A stretch of 64,000 nucleotides of DNA, taken from positions 1-64,000 of the forward strand of contig QPMI01000081.1 in NCBI GenBank assembly GCA_004431415.1, written 5' to 3'. This document shows, one piece after another, positions 1-11,580 of the stretch (within the stretch, counting starts at the first letter, position 1; the number at the start of each line of letters is the position of its first letter). This DNA is from Cyanophora paradoxa (taxonomy: Eukaryota > Glaucocystophyceae > Cyanophorales > Cyanophoraceae). The notes beneath the pieces were generated by a model. The model was not told the DNA's origin and searched no databases. It saw nothing but the letters and a program-made list of their open reading frames with translations. The position numbers and the translations under genes are program-made.

Positions 1-470
1 GGCGGCCTCTTGTATGTGCTGCCTTAGTACAGCCTCCGGGTTCTGAGCCTCCGTGTACTTGTTTATAATATATGTGCGCAAAGCCTCGTAGTCATTTCGA
101 TCGAGTGCGGCCTCCCGCTCAATGCAGCGCACTAGACTCGTGCCGTGAGCTGATTCGACCGCCGAAGGCACTTCATAAGTGCGTTCGCGCGCGCCTTCGA
201 AACCTCCGCGGGCGTGTCGCCCTCGATACTAGCGCTAAAGAGATCATACTCTTCAAGGAAGCGAAGTATCTTATTGCCTCGCAGTTCAGGCAGTGGAAGA
301 TCCTTTCTATCCGAGTCCACCTTAAACTGCTTGATAGCCTTAGCTACGGCTTCCGTCGCCGCTACTGCTGCGTTGGCAGCCTGCACAGCCATTGCTCCTG
401 TTTGATTGAAATAGGATATGCTACCGAGCAGGGCGGGTTGGAAGGGAGGGAAAAGAAACTTTGATGTCAC
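1..470 (-). pseudogene. Retroelement gag-like coding remnant, partial
   Basis: Read on the minus strand, about 400 down to 132 gives a helical, charged coding stretch starting near MAVQAANAAVAATEAV and containing LRFLEEYDLFSASIEG. It meets a stop at about 132. The coding signal goes on in the -1 frame to the window edge (VRCIEREAALDRNDYEALR, then NKYTEAQNPEAVLRQHI). This style, a short helical domain with a pattern like the capsid-linker of retrotransposon gag proteins, suggests a gag-like polyprotein, but no zinc knuckle, protease or reverse transcriptase is visible. The frame change could be a mutation, a sequencing indel, a short intron or programmed frameshifting; the window edge prevents a decision. 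The assignment is inference from style only. Confidence 0.35.
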
Positions 471-667
471 TGCGCTCGTTCCAAAAAGGAACGTATAAGG
501 AACCGGTCACAGAGATCGATATACAAAGTACGGGCGCACTGCCTCCGGGGCCGTAAACGACGATCCGAAGCACTGAGAACCGATGCCCAAAAGTTGACCG
601 TCAGCGGATGTACAGTCTACAAGCGGCAAGACGTATACGTACTTTTGAATTCGCAGTTGACGCCCGT

Positions 668-1100
668 TTACCCACGCTTGACGCCGGAGGCCGAGCCGGA
701 CGGCGAGGACGGTGAGTAGCCGCCGTCTATAATCCAGTGACCGTCGGCACAGCGCACGAGAAAACCGTTATCGGGGTGCGGGGTGCACGTGCCGGTCGAA
801 TTCTTCTCGCTGGGCGTGTCGGGGAAGAGCGTACGCTCGAGATCCTCGGGCTCGGCCTTGCGGTTGCGCGGCACCAGCGTCTTGCCGGCGCCCACCTTGA
901 CAGGCGTACGCGCGGTCCCGGCGCCGACTCCGGCCGGGGGCGCGACGTAGACCGGCGGCTGCTGAACGGGGGCCGCGTAGTTGACGGAGGCGCCGGTGTT
1001 GGCTCCGAAGAAGTACGACTGACCGACGTCCGGGAACTGATCAAAGATCTGTTCGCGAAGAAAAAACGTCGGTTGCGGCCACTTGACTGGCTCTTAGCCG
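668..1100 (-). CDS. Coding stretch upstream of the gag-like remnant, unrecognised
   Basis: A minus-strand frame open from about 1100 to the stop at 668 reads EPVKWPQPTFFLREQIFDQF, then a Pro/Val/Ala-rich linker, then RKAEPEDLERTLFPDTPSEK and ends in a Gly/Ser-rich tail. Composition and codon use look protein-coding, unlike the antisense frames. It lies directly upstream of the gag-like stretch on the same strand. The stop is preceded by a possible donor (GG|GTAAAC), and an acceptor (CAAACAG) lies before MAVQAAN near 405, so the two could be exons of one product; the simple junction is one base out of phase. No family is recognised. Confidence 0.3.
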
Positions 1101-1129
1101 ATGACGGCCTAGTCGCGCACGATCTGTTT

Positions 1130-2230
1130 TAACGTCGGCGGCGAGCTCACCTTGCCGCGAAGGTCGGGGCCAGTGGCACAGTCACCGGAACCGGACGACG
1201 CGGGGTCGATCGACAGGCGCGGCGTAGTAACCGGGTAGGATCCGTGACCGCTTGGTCTCCCGATCGAGTCTCGGTTTGCGGACGGAGCTTGTTCGACTCC
1301 GGGGAATGGAGTACTTGACCGAGGTCCGGCGCTCTTCCCGTCTCCTCGGTGCGAGTACCGAGTCCAGCCGCAGTCGCGCCGACCGGAGTGCCTATCAATG
1401 GAATAGTTCAGAGACAAGCCTTGATAAAATTACGAATCCGTTAATTTGGCTGGTGTCGTAGGGCGTGGGTTCGACGGCCGTTAACGCAGCCGTCGAGCAG
1501 GCCCGTGAAAGGTGACTAGAACCCTTCGGATCAAGGCTTCTGACTATCCCACGGATCTCTAGACGGGCAGTAGGGGGACTACGCACACGACGGGCTCGTG
1601 GTGGTCAGAGTAGCCTGGACCCGTTGTAACCGGCCCCTGCTGAACAACAGCAGCGGCGCCTCGGGCAGAACCGGCGTAGTATTATTACAACCGTGAGAGT
1701 CGACATTGTGAGCCTAAAACGCGGGTTTTGATCAGCGGCGGTTCACAAGAATCAGGGAAAGCATGTCGTAGGAATCAGACTCAGAGCACCGTACGAAGGT
1801 GAAGAGAGTCAGGTGGGCGGGGCGTCGGCGCCTAGCTTGCTGCGTGCGGCAGCAACCAGGCGGGCTTCGCGGACTGCTCCTTTCTGCGAATTACTGCGAG
1901 TTATCGAGTCGGCTTATAATAAGGGACGGGTACCACCGTCTTCGTTCGATCCTCCCGAGAATCGCCGATTTCCGGAAATTCCGGAAATCGGAGGATCCTC
2001 GTCAATAGTCGCCAGTCCTTCGACGGCCGAGTACTAGTGCCGACGGAAGCCGGCTCGCCAAGTTGGCTCGTAATGTTAATTGCCCTAGCGTCGTGAGCTA
2101 GTTAGATAAATAGTTATCCATATGGCTTTTCTTGCGTGCCCATGCCACGCCGTAGTTCGTGCACGTCCGTTGTTCGGAGCTTGCAAGTTGCTCCTGGCCT
2201 GATCGTCCGAGCCCTTAGGCTGGTTCGATT
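1130..2230. other. No gene seen
   Basis: Short overlapping frames only, none with coherent composition or splice-bounded exons. A small imperfect tandem (TCCGGAAATTCCGGAAATCGGAGGATCC-like, about 1970-2000) and CTTAGGCTGG direct repeats (about 2214-2245) are the only visible structure. Confidence 0.4.
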
Positions 2231-2329
2231 CGAGCCTTAGGCTGGACTACCGTAGAGATATAGTGCTGCAACGCCGGACCTTTCCGGGCTTCGAGCCTGG
2301 ATTACTACGTATACTCGAGTGCGGCTAGT

Positions 2330-5300
2330 TAACTGAATATTATATTCGGTCGAAAAGCAAACCGGGTACGGCCACACGGCCTTAACAATGAGAGCGGGGG
2401 TTTCGGTTGCCAGAGTTGAGCGAACGAGCGGGTTGCAGTGCGCACCTACAGAAGTATCGCTTTCCCGCTGGGAGGACACGATGTCGACGTGGAGCCAGAC
2501 TGTCGCTTTGCGAAACGGTGCAGGGGCGTCTCTCCGTCCACATTTTGCATCTGCGCCAGCTTTGGGGTTCCGTGTCAAGCAAAGGGCCCGGAAGCAAGCG
2601 CTTGAGACGCATCGCACCTCGGGCATCGGTGCAGAACTTTGAGAACAAAGGCAGCGCGCCGTCGGTTCCAAATCCTGTGAGGTGCAGGCAACAGTTTCAT
2701 TGAAGTCCTGCCGAGTATGGATCCGGAGTGAGTGTGAGAAGAATCTCGAAGCGGTTATGATTAGAGGCGCAGGCTCCGATCCGTGCCTGGGCCTGGGGTC
2801 GGAGAAGGGCAGGAGGGCGGCTGCAGCCGCAAAGTTCCCTTCAGCACGCCAGCGCCAACGGCGTCCGTCCTGCGGGTTGGGCCTCAGATGCAGGTTTGTG
2901 AACGCAGACCGAGAGTTCGAGAGCAAGAATGAGCAGACCAGGGTCCGTAACGGAGAGTGCGAATTTGATGCTCTGCACAGCAGCTGTGGCAGATGCATGT
3001 TCATGTGAGAGCCAGCAAGGTGGGGTGCGGCAAGGTTCGGCGCACATCATGATCACTGTCGCTGTCCGCGGCAACAGCGCATCTGGCGCTGCACTGACAG
3101 CCTCAAACAACTATCCGGCCACATCGCATCCTGCGCTGCAGCGTGGACCATCTTGTAGCTCTCCAGCGGAGTTCCTCGAAGGACTTGGCGGCATATTCTG
3201 GCATCAGTGTGATAGCCGTGTACTGCAGAAGCGCAGTCTTTTCTCCAGGTATACGTATAATTTGATCGCGTCGACGTACTGGAAGATCACCTCTTCTGCC
3301 TTAGTAACCTCGTAGTCCGGAGGCCTTGAAGCTCGCCGGAGGGCGCAAGTTCGCCCAGGGTCTGGAGTGATCGAAAATGGATGAGAAGGGTCCTGCATGC
3401 TGCGGCAATGGTCGTAGGGTCCAAGCAGATGTGAAGTATGTCTCTTATCGAAACTGCCGCAACCAATGCCGCAGCCTGTGGAAGGCACCAGTGAGGTCGT
3501 GCACGAACTTGGCGAGCGCGCAGCAATGAGTGTGACGGCAAGCCGAGCGCACGCACGTAGTGAAGAGTGTGTACCCGTGCTCGTCTGTGGTGCCGTTCAC
3601 CTTTGCGCCCCGAGCGCAGAGACCGGCCATCACCGCCATCACTCATTCTTGCCTACTGTTCTCAGCGCGATGTCGACGCCGCGGCCCCCATGAAGTTCGG
3701 TGGGGAGGATTGAGACGAGGAGGTCCAGAAGGCGGGGGCTCCGGATCGTGGGTGCCAGCGGGCGGGTCGGCGCCGCGCTCCGAGGAGAAGCTTGGCGATC
3801 TGGAGAAAGCAGTTTCGCACGCCACCAGCAGCGCAGTCTGCGGTGGATATTATTGCTTAGCAGTGAATGTACATGAGTGCGCAGTGCATCGATCTAGAAC
3901 AGATCTGAAGCACACGGAACGGATCTTTCGGTTGTGATTGTGTCACAGTGGGTCTTTTTAATTATAATGTCCTCCGTCCCGTGGCCAGGGAAAGCACCAA
4001 TACTCCACGTATAATAATAATTTCTACATATCTTTTAATTCTATAATAAATTCTACATAAATGCCTGCTCACCTTCCTTTCGTGTCGCTGTATCGTAATC
4101 AAAGTCCGCATCCTCAGCATTCAGCAGAAGCAGAGCCGCCTGCTCATCACCGCGCGCGATGGCCGCGAGGAGCGGGGTCTGCCCCTCCGCGTCCTGAGCG
4201 GCAAGGACCGCAGACTGAGAGTTCGCCTGCGCATGTTCTGCGGTGCACATGCATATGTGCAGTGCTGTCAGTGTTGGCCACGCGTGCGGGAGCAGTGCAA
4301 GTGCTCTGGGCGTGAGTCGACGCACCAAGAGCTCGCGAAGGACATCGCACCCCTTGTCCAGTCGCTGTGAACGAGGTGGAAGGCGGTGCGGCCGTCTCGG
4401 TCCGCCGCAGCAGGTCGATCGGTCTTGTAGAGCTCGACGCCTCAGCAGTGCTCGAATCGCCGAACCCGCCTTGTGGCTTGCAGCCGCACCAGTGGAGTCC
4501 GCCCCTCGGCATTGCGGGCCCGCTACCTAAGCCTGGAAGCAGAGGGCTATCTTATGCTAGTTCAGAGAACGCACCCTTGGCGCTGGCGGCATCGGGCCGG
4601 GCTGCAAAAAGAGTCCGCAGGGCGAACGAACTGTTGTTTTGGGCGAAGGTGTATGCGAGCGTGTCCCCGCCTCGTTCTGCCGGCAGATTAATATTCAAGA
4701 ACGGCTCATTAAAGCATGGCAGCCGCCGCAGAGACGCACGACAGCAGTGCAAGCGGATCGCGATCGCATCCGAGCGCCAGGAGCAGCCGGAAGGCCAGCA
4801 CAATTCCCCGGCTGGGCTGTTCGCGGTCGCCCATCCGCGTTAAAATACCCTGTACGTAGTAGAGGAGGATCCGGTTGACATATAAATTTGGAGGGGAGGC
4901 TATATATATCAAAGACAGCAGGAAATGTGTGCCTGAAGCGGGGTCCGGCCCGTGTCGTATGAACGAGCCTCGACCAGGCTAGACAGGCCCCAGCGCCGCA
5001 TTACCGAAGCCCATTTCTCCACGAACGATGCGCAGTCCTCTTCTTCGAGAGTCTTGTAGCCGTCGAGTTGCATCGCAGCCTCCACACTGGATTTTAAATG
5101 AAGTGCAGCGCCGTTCTTCCGCTAAAAGGTGGACCTGGAGCCAGCATGCGTGACACGCATTGGGTGCGGCGCATCCCACGGCCGCGGCAGGCGTCGCCAC
5201 GGGCCGGGGAGCACGCGGCACAGGGGTGACGCCGCGCTCGACGAGCTTCGAGGCCACATCCAGCCGGCCAGCCTTGATCGCTTCTGCGTATATATGTGCA

Positions 5301-8300
5301 CGGCGGTTCAATATATTAACCAGCCGCGAACAGCTCACGCAGAAACAAGTGTGCGGACTTAGGAAGAAGGTCAAGCCGTCCTCGTCGGAGCCGTCAAGCC
5401 CCGCACAAGAAACCTTTGAAATTCCGTCCGCCTTATGCAGAGCATCCTTCACGAGAGGAGTTAACGTTGAACAGCATGAGCAGCATTGACTTATATATCA
5501 ATAACAGGTACTCGTGGCGTACAATGACCTCTCGAGAATAACCATCTGTCGCTCCCGCGGAGTCTGCGGATCTAGGACTCCAGCGAACTGCGATTGCAAC
5601 GGCGTTCAAAGCTGCAACTGCAAGCAAACGCACAGCCAATAATTTATAAGTTAATCTTGTCATGATCATGCTAACCTTCTGGTAGACGTCTTGGACGTGG
5701 ACGTCGAGCCGGGGCACCGGAGGCGCGAGAGGATTTCAGGGCCCGGGAGGAGTGGGAGGCGTCGCGGCGCAGGCCTTTGATGCGGACTTCGACCTGCGCA
5801 TGCGCCAGTCTCACGCGCGCGCTGCAGGTGCAGGCCTCTGGGCCAGCCGGGGTGCGAACGGCGGACCAGAAAGAGGTGCTGCAGGCTTGGAGCGCAGCTG
5901 ACGAGGAGGTCTTTCAGAGCCGCCTCCGACACGCGGGCGTCCGCCAGGTCCAGCGAACGAAGCTTCGGCAGCCTGGCGCTTGTCATCAGAGATGTGCGGA
6001 GCAGCAGATCTAGAGCAGCACAATATTTAATGCGGGCTCTCATGCATATGATCACCTGTGTTTGACGAGGATATCGATTGCGGAAGCAGGCTGGGAATCG
6101 TTGTCGAGCTGCGCGCGGCGCCACGCACGGGGCCAACAAGTCAGGTCAGGATAGCAAGAGGCACTAGTACTTGGCTAACGGGAGATAGAGAGTTTGAAGT
6201 GTGCCAGAGCTGGACGCGAGCAGCGAGTCGAGTGCGTGGGCGCTCAGGCCGACGCCGGCCGCGTTGAAGTGTTCGAGCTGCGGAAGCGCCGGCAGCGATT
6301 TGAAGGCGTAGCGGGAGCCATTCTCGCGGCAGAGGAAAGCGAGAGAGAGGTGCGTCAGGTTGGGCCCAGCCGCCGCGATACACTGCGCCGGCTCGGATCA
6401 GGGCACGTGTACGCAGACCAGCGGCGACCTGGCAACGCGGCCGGCCGCGGACCACTAGTAGATAGGGGGGGAAGTGACATTATTCTGACAGTACTCTGAC
6501 ATTATTTATAATGTCAGACCGATATTATTCTGACATTATTTTTGTCCGACTTGATATTATTCTGACATTATCCCAAAATGTCAGAATACTGTCAGAGTGA
6601 TATCAGATATAATGTCATGTTGATGTCACAAAACATCAATCTAACAACATACTACTGTCTAATAGTACTGCGCCCGCCGCCCGCGCCCGCGCCGTCGTCC
6701 GCCCGCGCCTCTCTTCCGATCCACCTCCTGCAAAGAGGAGAACATCAGCCAGCCAGCAGCCAGCAGGCGTTAAGGCCAGAGCGGAGAGGGGGCGCTAAGG
6801 TCGGGGCGGGGAGGGGACGCTAAGGCTGGAGCGCCGGGGCTGGGCGGGGCGGGGGACGCTAGGCTGGAGCGCCGGAATTCTAAGGCTGGGCAGGGCGTAC
6901 CTTCATCGAGCATCACGCCTTCCGGCAGGCAATCTGGGGCGCGAATCAGCAAGGCGAGCCGGCCTCGGCGGGGATCGGGCGGCGGCGAGCGTCCGGCCGG
7001 GAGCAGCGCGTACCTTCATCGAGGATCGCGCGGCGAAGTCGCGCGGGGCTGCACGCCCGAGGCAGGCAAGATCTGGGGCCGCGAGTCAGCAAGGGCGAGC
7101 GGGCCTCGGCGGGGATCGGGCGGCGGCGAGCGTCCGGCCGGGAGGAGCACGTACCTTCATCGAGGATCGAGGGGAGCGGCCGCGCCGTGCTGCAGCCTGC
7201 AGCTGCAGGAAGCGAGAAGCGCGGGTCGTGCAGTCGCGGCCGCGGGTCACCACGGAAGCGAGAGCGCAGGCCGGTCAAGCACTCCTGCGTGAGAAGATTA
7301 GCAAGAATAGCCCACAGAGCGACCGCAGCGCGTCCGAGAGCACGAGTTCGCGGATCGGACTGGGGGCTGCGGACAATGCGTTCGGGCTCCGGGCGGAAGC
7401 TGCCCGCTTCCTAGAGCTTCCTGATCAGCAACAGTGTGCCAGAGGCCGGCAGCTCGCGGAGACGGGCCGCGGACCTGATTCGACGAAGTCCGCCCGCGGC
7501 CGCTCGCGCTGCGACCTGCACGCGTACGAGGTGCACGCAACGCTAGAGAGGCCGTTGCTGCACGCTCCGCTCGCCTGCAACCGCCGCAAGGCGCAGGAGT
7601 AGGCAGCGAGGGCTCCGATATTTGCGCTTGTGTACCCAGTCAAAACCGGTACCAAGCTCGAAGACCTCGCTCTTAGCTGGAGGCATGCAAGACAAGCGGC
7701 GAGCGCAGATATGCGCTGGAGACACTAGCTATGAAGAGTGGAGAGCGCCGCGTCAGGAGAGACACTAGCTATGACGTCGCCCAGATTTGTGCGGCATCAC
7801 AGCAGACCGTTCGCGCTTAGCAGCGCACGGAGAGCCACATGAGATGCTTGGTGCGCTGGATCGGTCCCCGCGAGCTCCCGTTGCCGCTCTCCGCTTCCGC
7901 GTTCGGGAGAAGTCGCTAACCCTGCAGTTGAAGCGCAGCTCCCCGCTCTACATCACACGAGTCTTGCGCCGATGTAAGAATGCCATTCGCATGCTTCAGC
8001 CCGACCGACGCGATTCCGTGCAGGCCTGCCGGGTCGTGCGGATTCCTTGCAGCTTCGAGAGCGGCTGAGGCAGCGCGCAGTCAGAACGCTTTACAACCGC
8101 TTTCCGATCGATCTCGTTGCAGGCGAGCCGCGGCCGCGGCCGCGCCGCGCCCGAGCGCCGAACCCCGCCGCAGTTTCATGACCGCGCGGGCCGCACCCGT
8201 GCGCCCCGCCCCAATCGCTGCGCCTTGCAGTGATCCTCGCCTCAGATGCTCGCGAACAGCCGTGTGGGAGCGGCTCCTCCGCCGCTCTTCCCGTCTTCTA

Positions 8301-9493
8301 CGCGATCTCCACCGCGCCTGGCCCACTGCCGAGGTAGCCGACTTAGCTCGCCGAGGTAGCCGACTTTCGGCCACTCTTTTCCTCACACTAGTCTGTATCT
8401 AACCTCAAGTTCTGCGTGTCCAGATTTCGGAGGCGATCTGTCCAAGCGAAACTGCAGCGAAGCTCCGCGCTTTCTGGTGCGCGCTCGCCAGCCCACGGCG
8501 CCGCTCTCAACCTTTATACATGATATTAATGTCTCTTTAATGCGCGCTGCAACGTACCTCGGATCGCCCCCATCCGAACACCCCTCACCTGCTCTTAATC
8601 TGAAATTATCTGACATTATCTCCTAGGGCGGCCACCGGAGGCGCACCGGGCCGCTTCCTGTGCGCGGCTTCCCGTGCGCGCCCTGACACGGCCCATCCAT
8701 ACGGCGGGCGCGGCGGCCGGCGTCCGGGGAGCGCCGGCCCGAAATCTCCTTGCGGGGCCGCCTGGGCGGCCGCGCGCGTATAGTACGGATGTTTAGTATG
8801 AAGAGGCTATATATTGTCAAAGTAAAGTCAAGATAATATCGGGCATGTTGACATTATTCTGACATTAAACCGGCGCAAGCGGACACTCTCATCGAAAGAG
8901 CACCGCCCAACGCTAAATGTTGGGCCGGGGACGCCCGCCGGCCAGTTGCCCGAGCTGATTCTAGCATTTGGAGTTCAAGTCTCGCGCTGTCTAGTAATGT
9001 CAGAATGATGTCAGAATAATGTCATTCATTCTGACATTTTAAATAATGTCAGAGTAATGTCAGAATAATGTCACTTCCCCCCCTATCTACTAGTGGACCG
9101 AGAGATATCGGACTGGGCGAGTTGGTGCAGGCCGCTGAGCAGAGCCGCCGGATGTGCACGCCCATCCTCTCGCAAGCCGCCACGATAAACCGCGCGCTGT
9201 CCCCGCGCTGGTACGGTGCGGAGCATGCGCATGTCACAGTGAGCGCATGCATATTGTGGTGAGTACGTTTATACGTACTATTCGCAAGCGCTCAGCGGCT
9301 GCTCCGCATCACGATCGGGCGCTAGCGCGAGCGGCGCCGCGGCGCACCGAGAAAGCGGCTCCTCATAGAGCAATCTGTCCCAGCAGGCCGCCCGGAAGAA
9401 GCGGGACGAGTGCCCTAAGCCCAGCGCCAGCGCCTGATGCCCGACAGAGCTTGCCACGCAACGAAGGATCTTCACGAGTACGTTGTCTGGCAA
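2330..9493 (-). CDS. F-box / leucine-rich repeat / ankyrin repeat protein, split by a transposon
   Basis: Exons on the minus strand give an N-terminal F-box-like segment (9493 to about 9275: MPDNVLVKILRCVASSVGH, then SSRFFRAACWDRLLYEEP), an exon to about 9100 (RFIVAACERMGVHIRRLC), leucine-rich repeats at 6400-5800 (GPNLTHLSLAFLCREN; LPKLRSLDLADARVSEAALK; APSLQHLFLVR) and many ankyrin-type stretches from 5450 to 2400 (EAIKAGRLDVASKLVERG; AQDAEGQTPLLAAIARGDEQ; NVDGETPLHRFAKRQ). F-box proteins with such repeats are typically substrate receptors of SCF ubiquitin ligases; the role here is inferred. GT-AG introns separate most exons. A CACTA element lies between the second exon and the LRRs. At about 2855 an ankyrin helix changes frame within one repeat (TPLALAC then AEGNFAAAAALL), so the 3' part may be decaying or carry an indel. 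The 3' end is not defined. Confidence 0.6.
6453..9095. mobile_element. CACTA-type (EnSpm/CMC) non-autonomous DNA transposon, copy 1
   Basis: The element starts CACTAGTAGATAGGGG and ends with the exact inverted form (CTACTAGTG). It is flanked on both sides by GAC (6450-6452 and 9096-9098), a 3-bp target duplication as expected for CACTA elements. The terminal inverted repeat is identical for about 37 bp and similar for about 65 bp. Subterminal regions at both ends carry many copies of a TGACATTATTCTGACA-type motif in both orientations, like the transposase-binding repeats of CACTA families. The interior (about 6950-8640) matches copy 2 at 43490-45590 in inverted orientation. It contains about two units of a 140-bp repeat starting GTACCTTCATCGAG (about 6898, 7010, 7153). 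No transposase or other convincing coding frame is present, so movement would need a helper. Confidence 0.85.
6480..6650. repeat. Left subterminal repeats of CACTA copy 1
   Basis: Six or more direct and inverted copies of TATTCTGACATTATT / AATGTCAGAATA lie within 170 bp of the left end. The mirror arrangement is at 8830-9075. In known CACTA elements such arrays bind the transposase. Confidence 0.7.
9275..9493 (-). CDS. F-box-like first exon
   Basis: The start ATG is at 9493. The frame reads MPDNVLVKILRCV, matching the opening LP(D/E)xxLxxIL of F-box helices, followed by a small-residue stretch and the FxxxxxWxxLL-like segment FRAACWDRLLYEE. A candidate donor (A|GTACGT) follows the last in-frame codons; the exon after the intron continues in phase with Y-A-R-F-I-V-A-A-C. 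The F-box binds Skp1 in known proteins; that partner is not in this window. Confidence 0.55.
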
Positions 9494-9494
9494 G

Positions 9495-10370
9495 GAGAAT
9501 CATCGGAGATCTAGATGCATATGCATATGGACGCGTACGACATCGGCGATCAGCGCCAGCGCTGTGCTCCGTCTTAGAAACTTAGAAACCACGCACCGTC
9601 GATGCTTTCGAGCGTCGATAGGCCTAGGCCTTGGGAGAGATTGCATGCATATGCATGCGAGATTGCGACTGTATTGCAGCCCACCGGAGGCGCGCGCTGC
9701 GCAGCCAAGCTTTCCTTATACATATGCGGTTGCCAGCTGCGCATGCTGCAGCTCAGCTGCTGCAGCTGGCCGGTCAACGTCGCCGCCGATCGCGGATATC
9801 GCTGGCCGGCTGTTACTCGGAAGCTGTACGTATACGAAGATAGATCTCGCAAGATCTAGAGTGCCTGAAAGCTGGATCTCATGAGAATGGCTGGAAGCTG
9901 CATGGTCCAGGTCCGGTGGATGGGCCTGATGTGTCCGGGTGCGGCTGATCGATCCGAGCGCCTCACTGATCATGAGTCAGAGCGCTGCACGGCGGCGGGG
10001 TACAGCGCTACATGCAGCGTGGAGCGGAGCCGGCGCCATACTGCAGTCTGCAGACTCAGTGACTGCAGCTGCAGTCTGCAGTATGCATTGCACTGGACCG
10101 TGGGCCGTGGCCCGTGGGCCGTGGCCCGTGGCACACACAATAATATATAATATCAAATTTACGCCGGATATTAATTATAATGCGCCGGCGTACGTATATA
10201 TACGCGTATTTACGTATACGCGCATACTTATGGCAGCGATTATAATTTATAATTAAAGCGGCACCATGCAAATTAAATAATTAATGCGTTTCGAGTAATT
10301 AACTTTTGACGCTCTTAACTAAAGGTTTGCAAATGTTTGCAAAATTGAATGCGCCGCATACTGCCAGTCA
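9495..10370. other. Intergenic, palindrome-rich
   Basis: No gene is seen. The region carries self-complementary PstI/PvuII-type words (CTGCAGCTGCAG around 10060), ATGCATATGCAT words (about 9515 and 9645), a GTGGGCCGTGGCCC repeat (about 10100-10135) and an AT-rich stretch with TATA-like and TACGTATA words (10140-10270). Confidence 0.5.
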
Positions 10371-10691
10371 TGCGCGCCGGATTACTTGTGCATTCAGGAA
10401 GCGCGGCCCTCTCGTGAGTGCATGTGCGCAGTGCAGTGCAGCGCTCCCCCGCATGTGCGGAGTCCGGTCCCCCACCCAGCGCAGTGCTCGGCTCGGCAGA
10501 TCTAGAGACAACCGCAGCGGCCTCGTCGGTTTCGAGAGGAAAAACAATGCCCGCAGGACCCGGGGGCGTCGGGGACCCGCCGAGCCGGCCCTGGGCCCCG
10601 CGGCCCCCTCGCCGCGCGCCCGCCTCGTCCTCGCGGCGGGCCAGCGACGTTCTCCGCCAGTCCGCGATCGCCTCGAGCTCCCGCGCCGCAC

Positions 10692-11549
10692 CTACCGCCG
10701 GCCCCCGCGCGCGCCGCTCCCTTGGGGTACCGACGACCGGCCCGCCGTGTGCGCGTACCCCTGCTGGGACCGCAGGTCCAGCGGATTGCTGTTCGCCGTA
10801 CCCCCACCCTTGATGATCTGCGGAGGACGGAGAGGGACAGGAGTCAGCGATTGGGACGGTTTGCGGATTCGACGTCCGGGTGGAGGAGGAGAGGGGGGGG
10901 GAGGTGGGGAGGCGGGGGGGTACCTCGAAGTGGGAGGCCTGGCGGTAGAGCTCTGCCGCGGGGCCGTGCTGGTGCCTGTCCCCGCGGCACTGCGAAGAAT
11001 TGAGCCGACGTTGGCGGGCTAAAAATAGGACCGGGGGGGGGGGGCAGTAAAGGGGGATACGGACCTGGGAGACGACGGCGAGGCCCCGCGGCGTCAGCTG
11101 GAAGAAGACGTACGGCCTGCGGGCGCCGGCGACGGTGAGTCGGACAGGTGATCAGGAAGATTTGAAGCTTCATTTTCTGTTAAGGTTAAGAGTCCAGATC
11201 AGATCGAACGTCTTATCCGAGACTTTGATCCAGCTAAACCGGAGATTAGATCGGATCAGATCGGATCAGAGGGCGGACCGGGAGCGGTCGGAGGGGGAGA
11301 GGATGAGGCACACCGCCCGGGCCGATCCCGCTGCGGCCGAAAGATCATCAGACGGGGAAAAATAAGGGTGGGGGGAGGGGAAGATGGGGGTACCTGGAGG
11401 GCGGCGAGCGTGTGCTGGTCGTTCGCGGAGAGGGCGGCGGGCCGCTCGGGATCGAACTGAGGGGGGGAGGGAGGGTGCCGGTCGGGCCGTCAGGAGGAGG
11501 CGGGGACGGTGATATCGATTTGAGACTAGGTCATGATGTTATGTGACTA

Positions 11550-11580
<31 letters not shown>

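Noticed and set aside
8935-9000. tRNA-like A/B-box words (AGTTGCCCGAGCTG ... GAGTTCAAGTC)
   Set aside because: The boxes are too close together, no cloverleaf can be drawn, and the stretch lies inside the CACTA element.
6454-9094. ACTAGT as a 6-bp target duplication
   Set aside because: CACTA...TAGTG termini with GAC (copy 1) and GAT (copy 2) 3-bp duplications explain the ends better; ACTAGT is part of the terminal repeat.
10418-10690. Further coding exon of the MPN gene beyond TAG 10692
   Set aside because: A frame with reasonable composition (ELEAIADWRRTSLARRED) exists, but no in-phase splice from the preceding exon could be confirmed; left out of the model.
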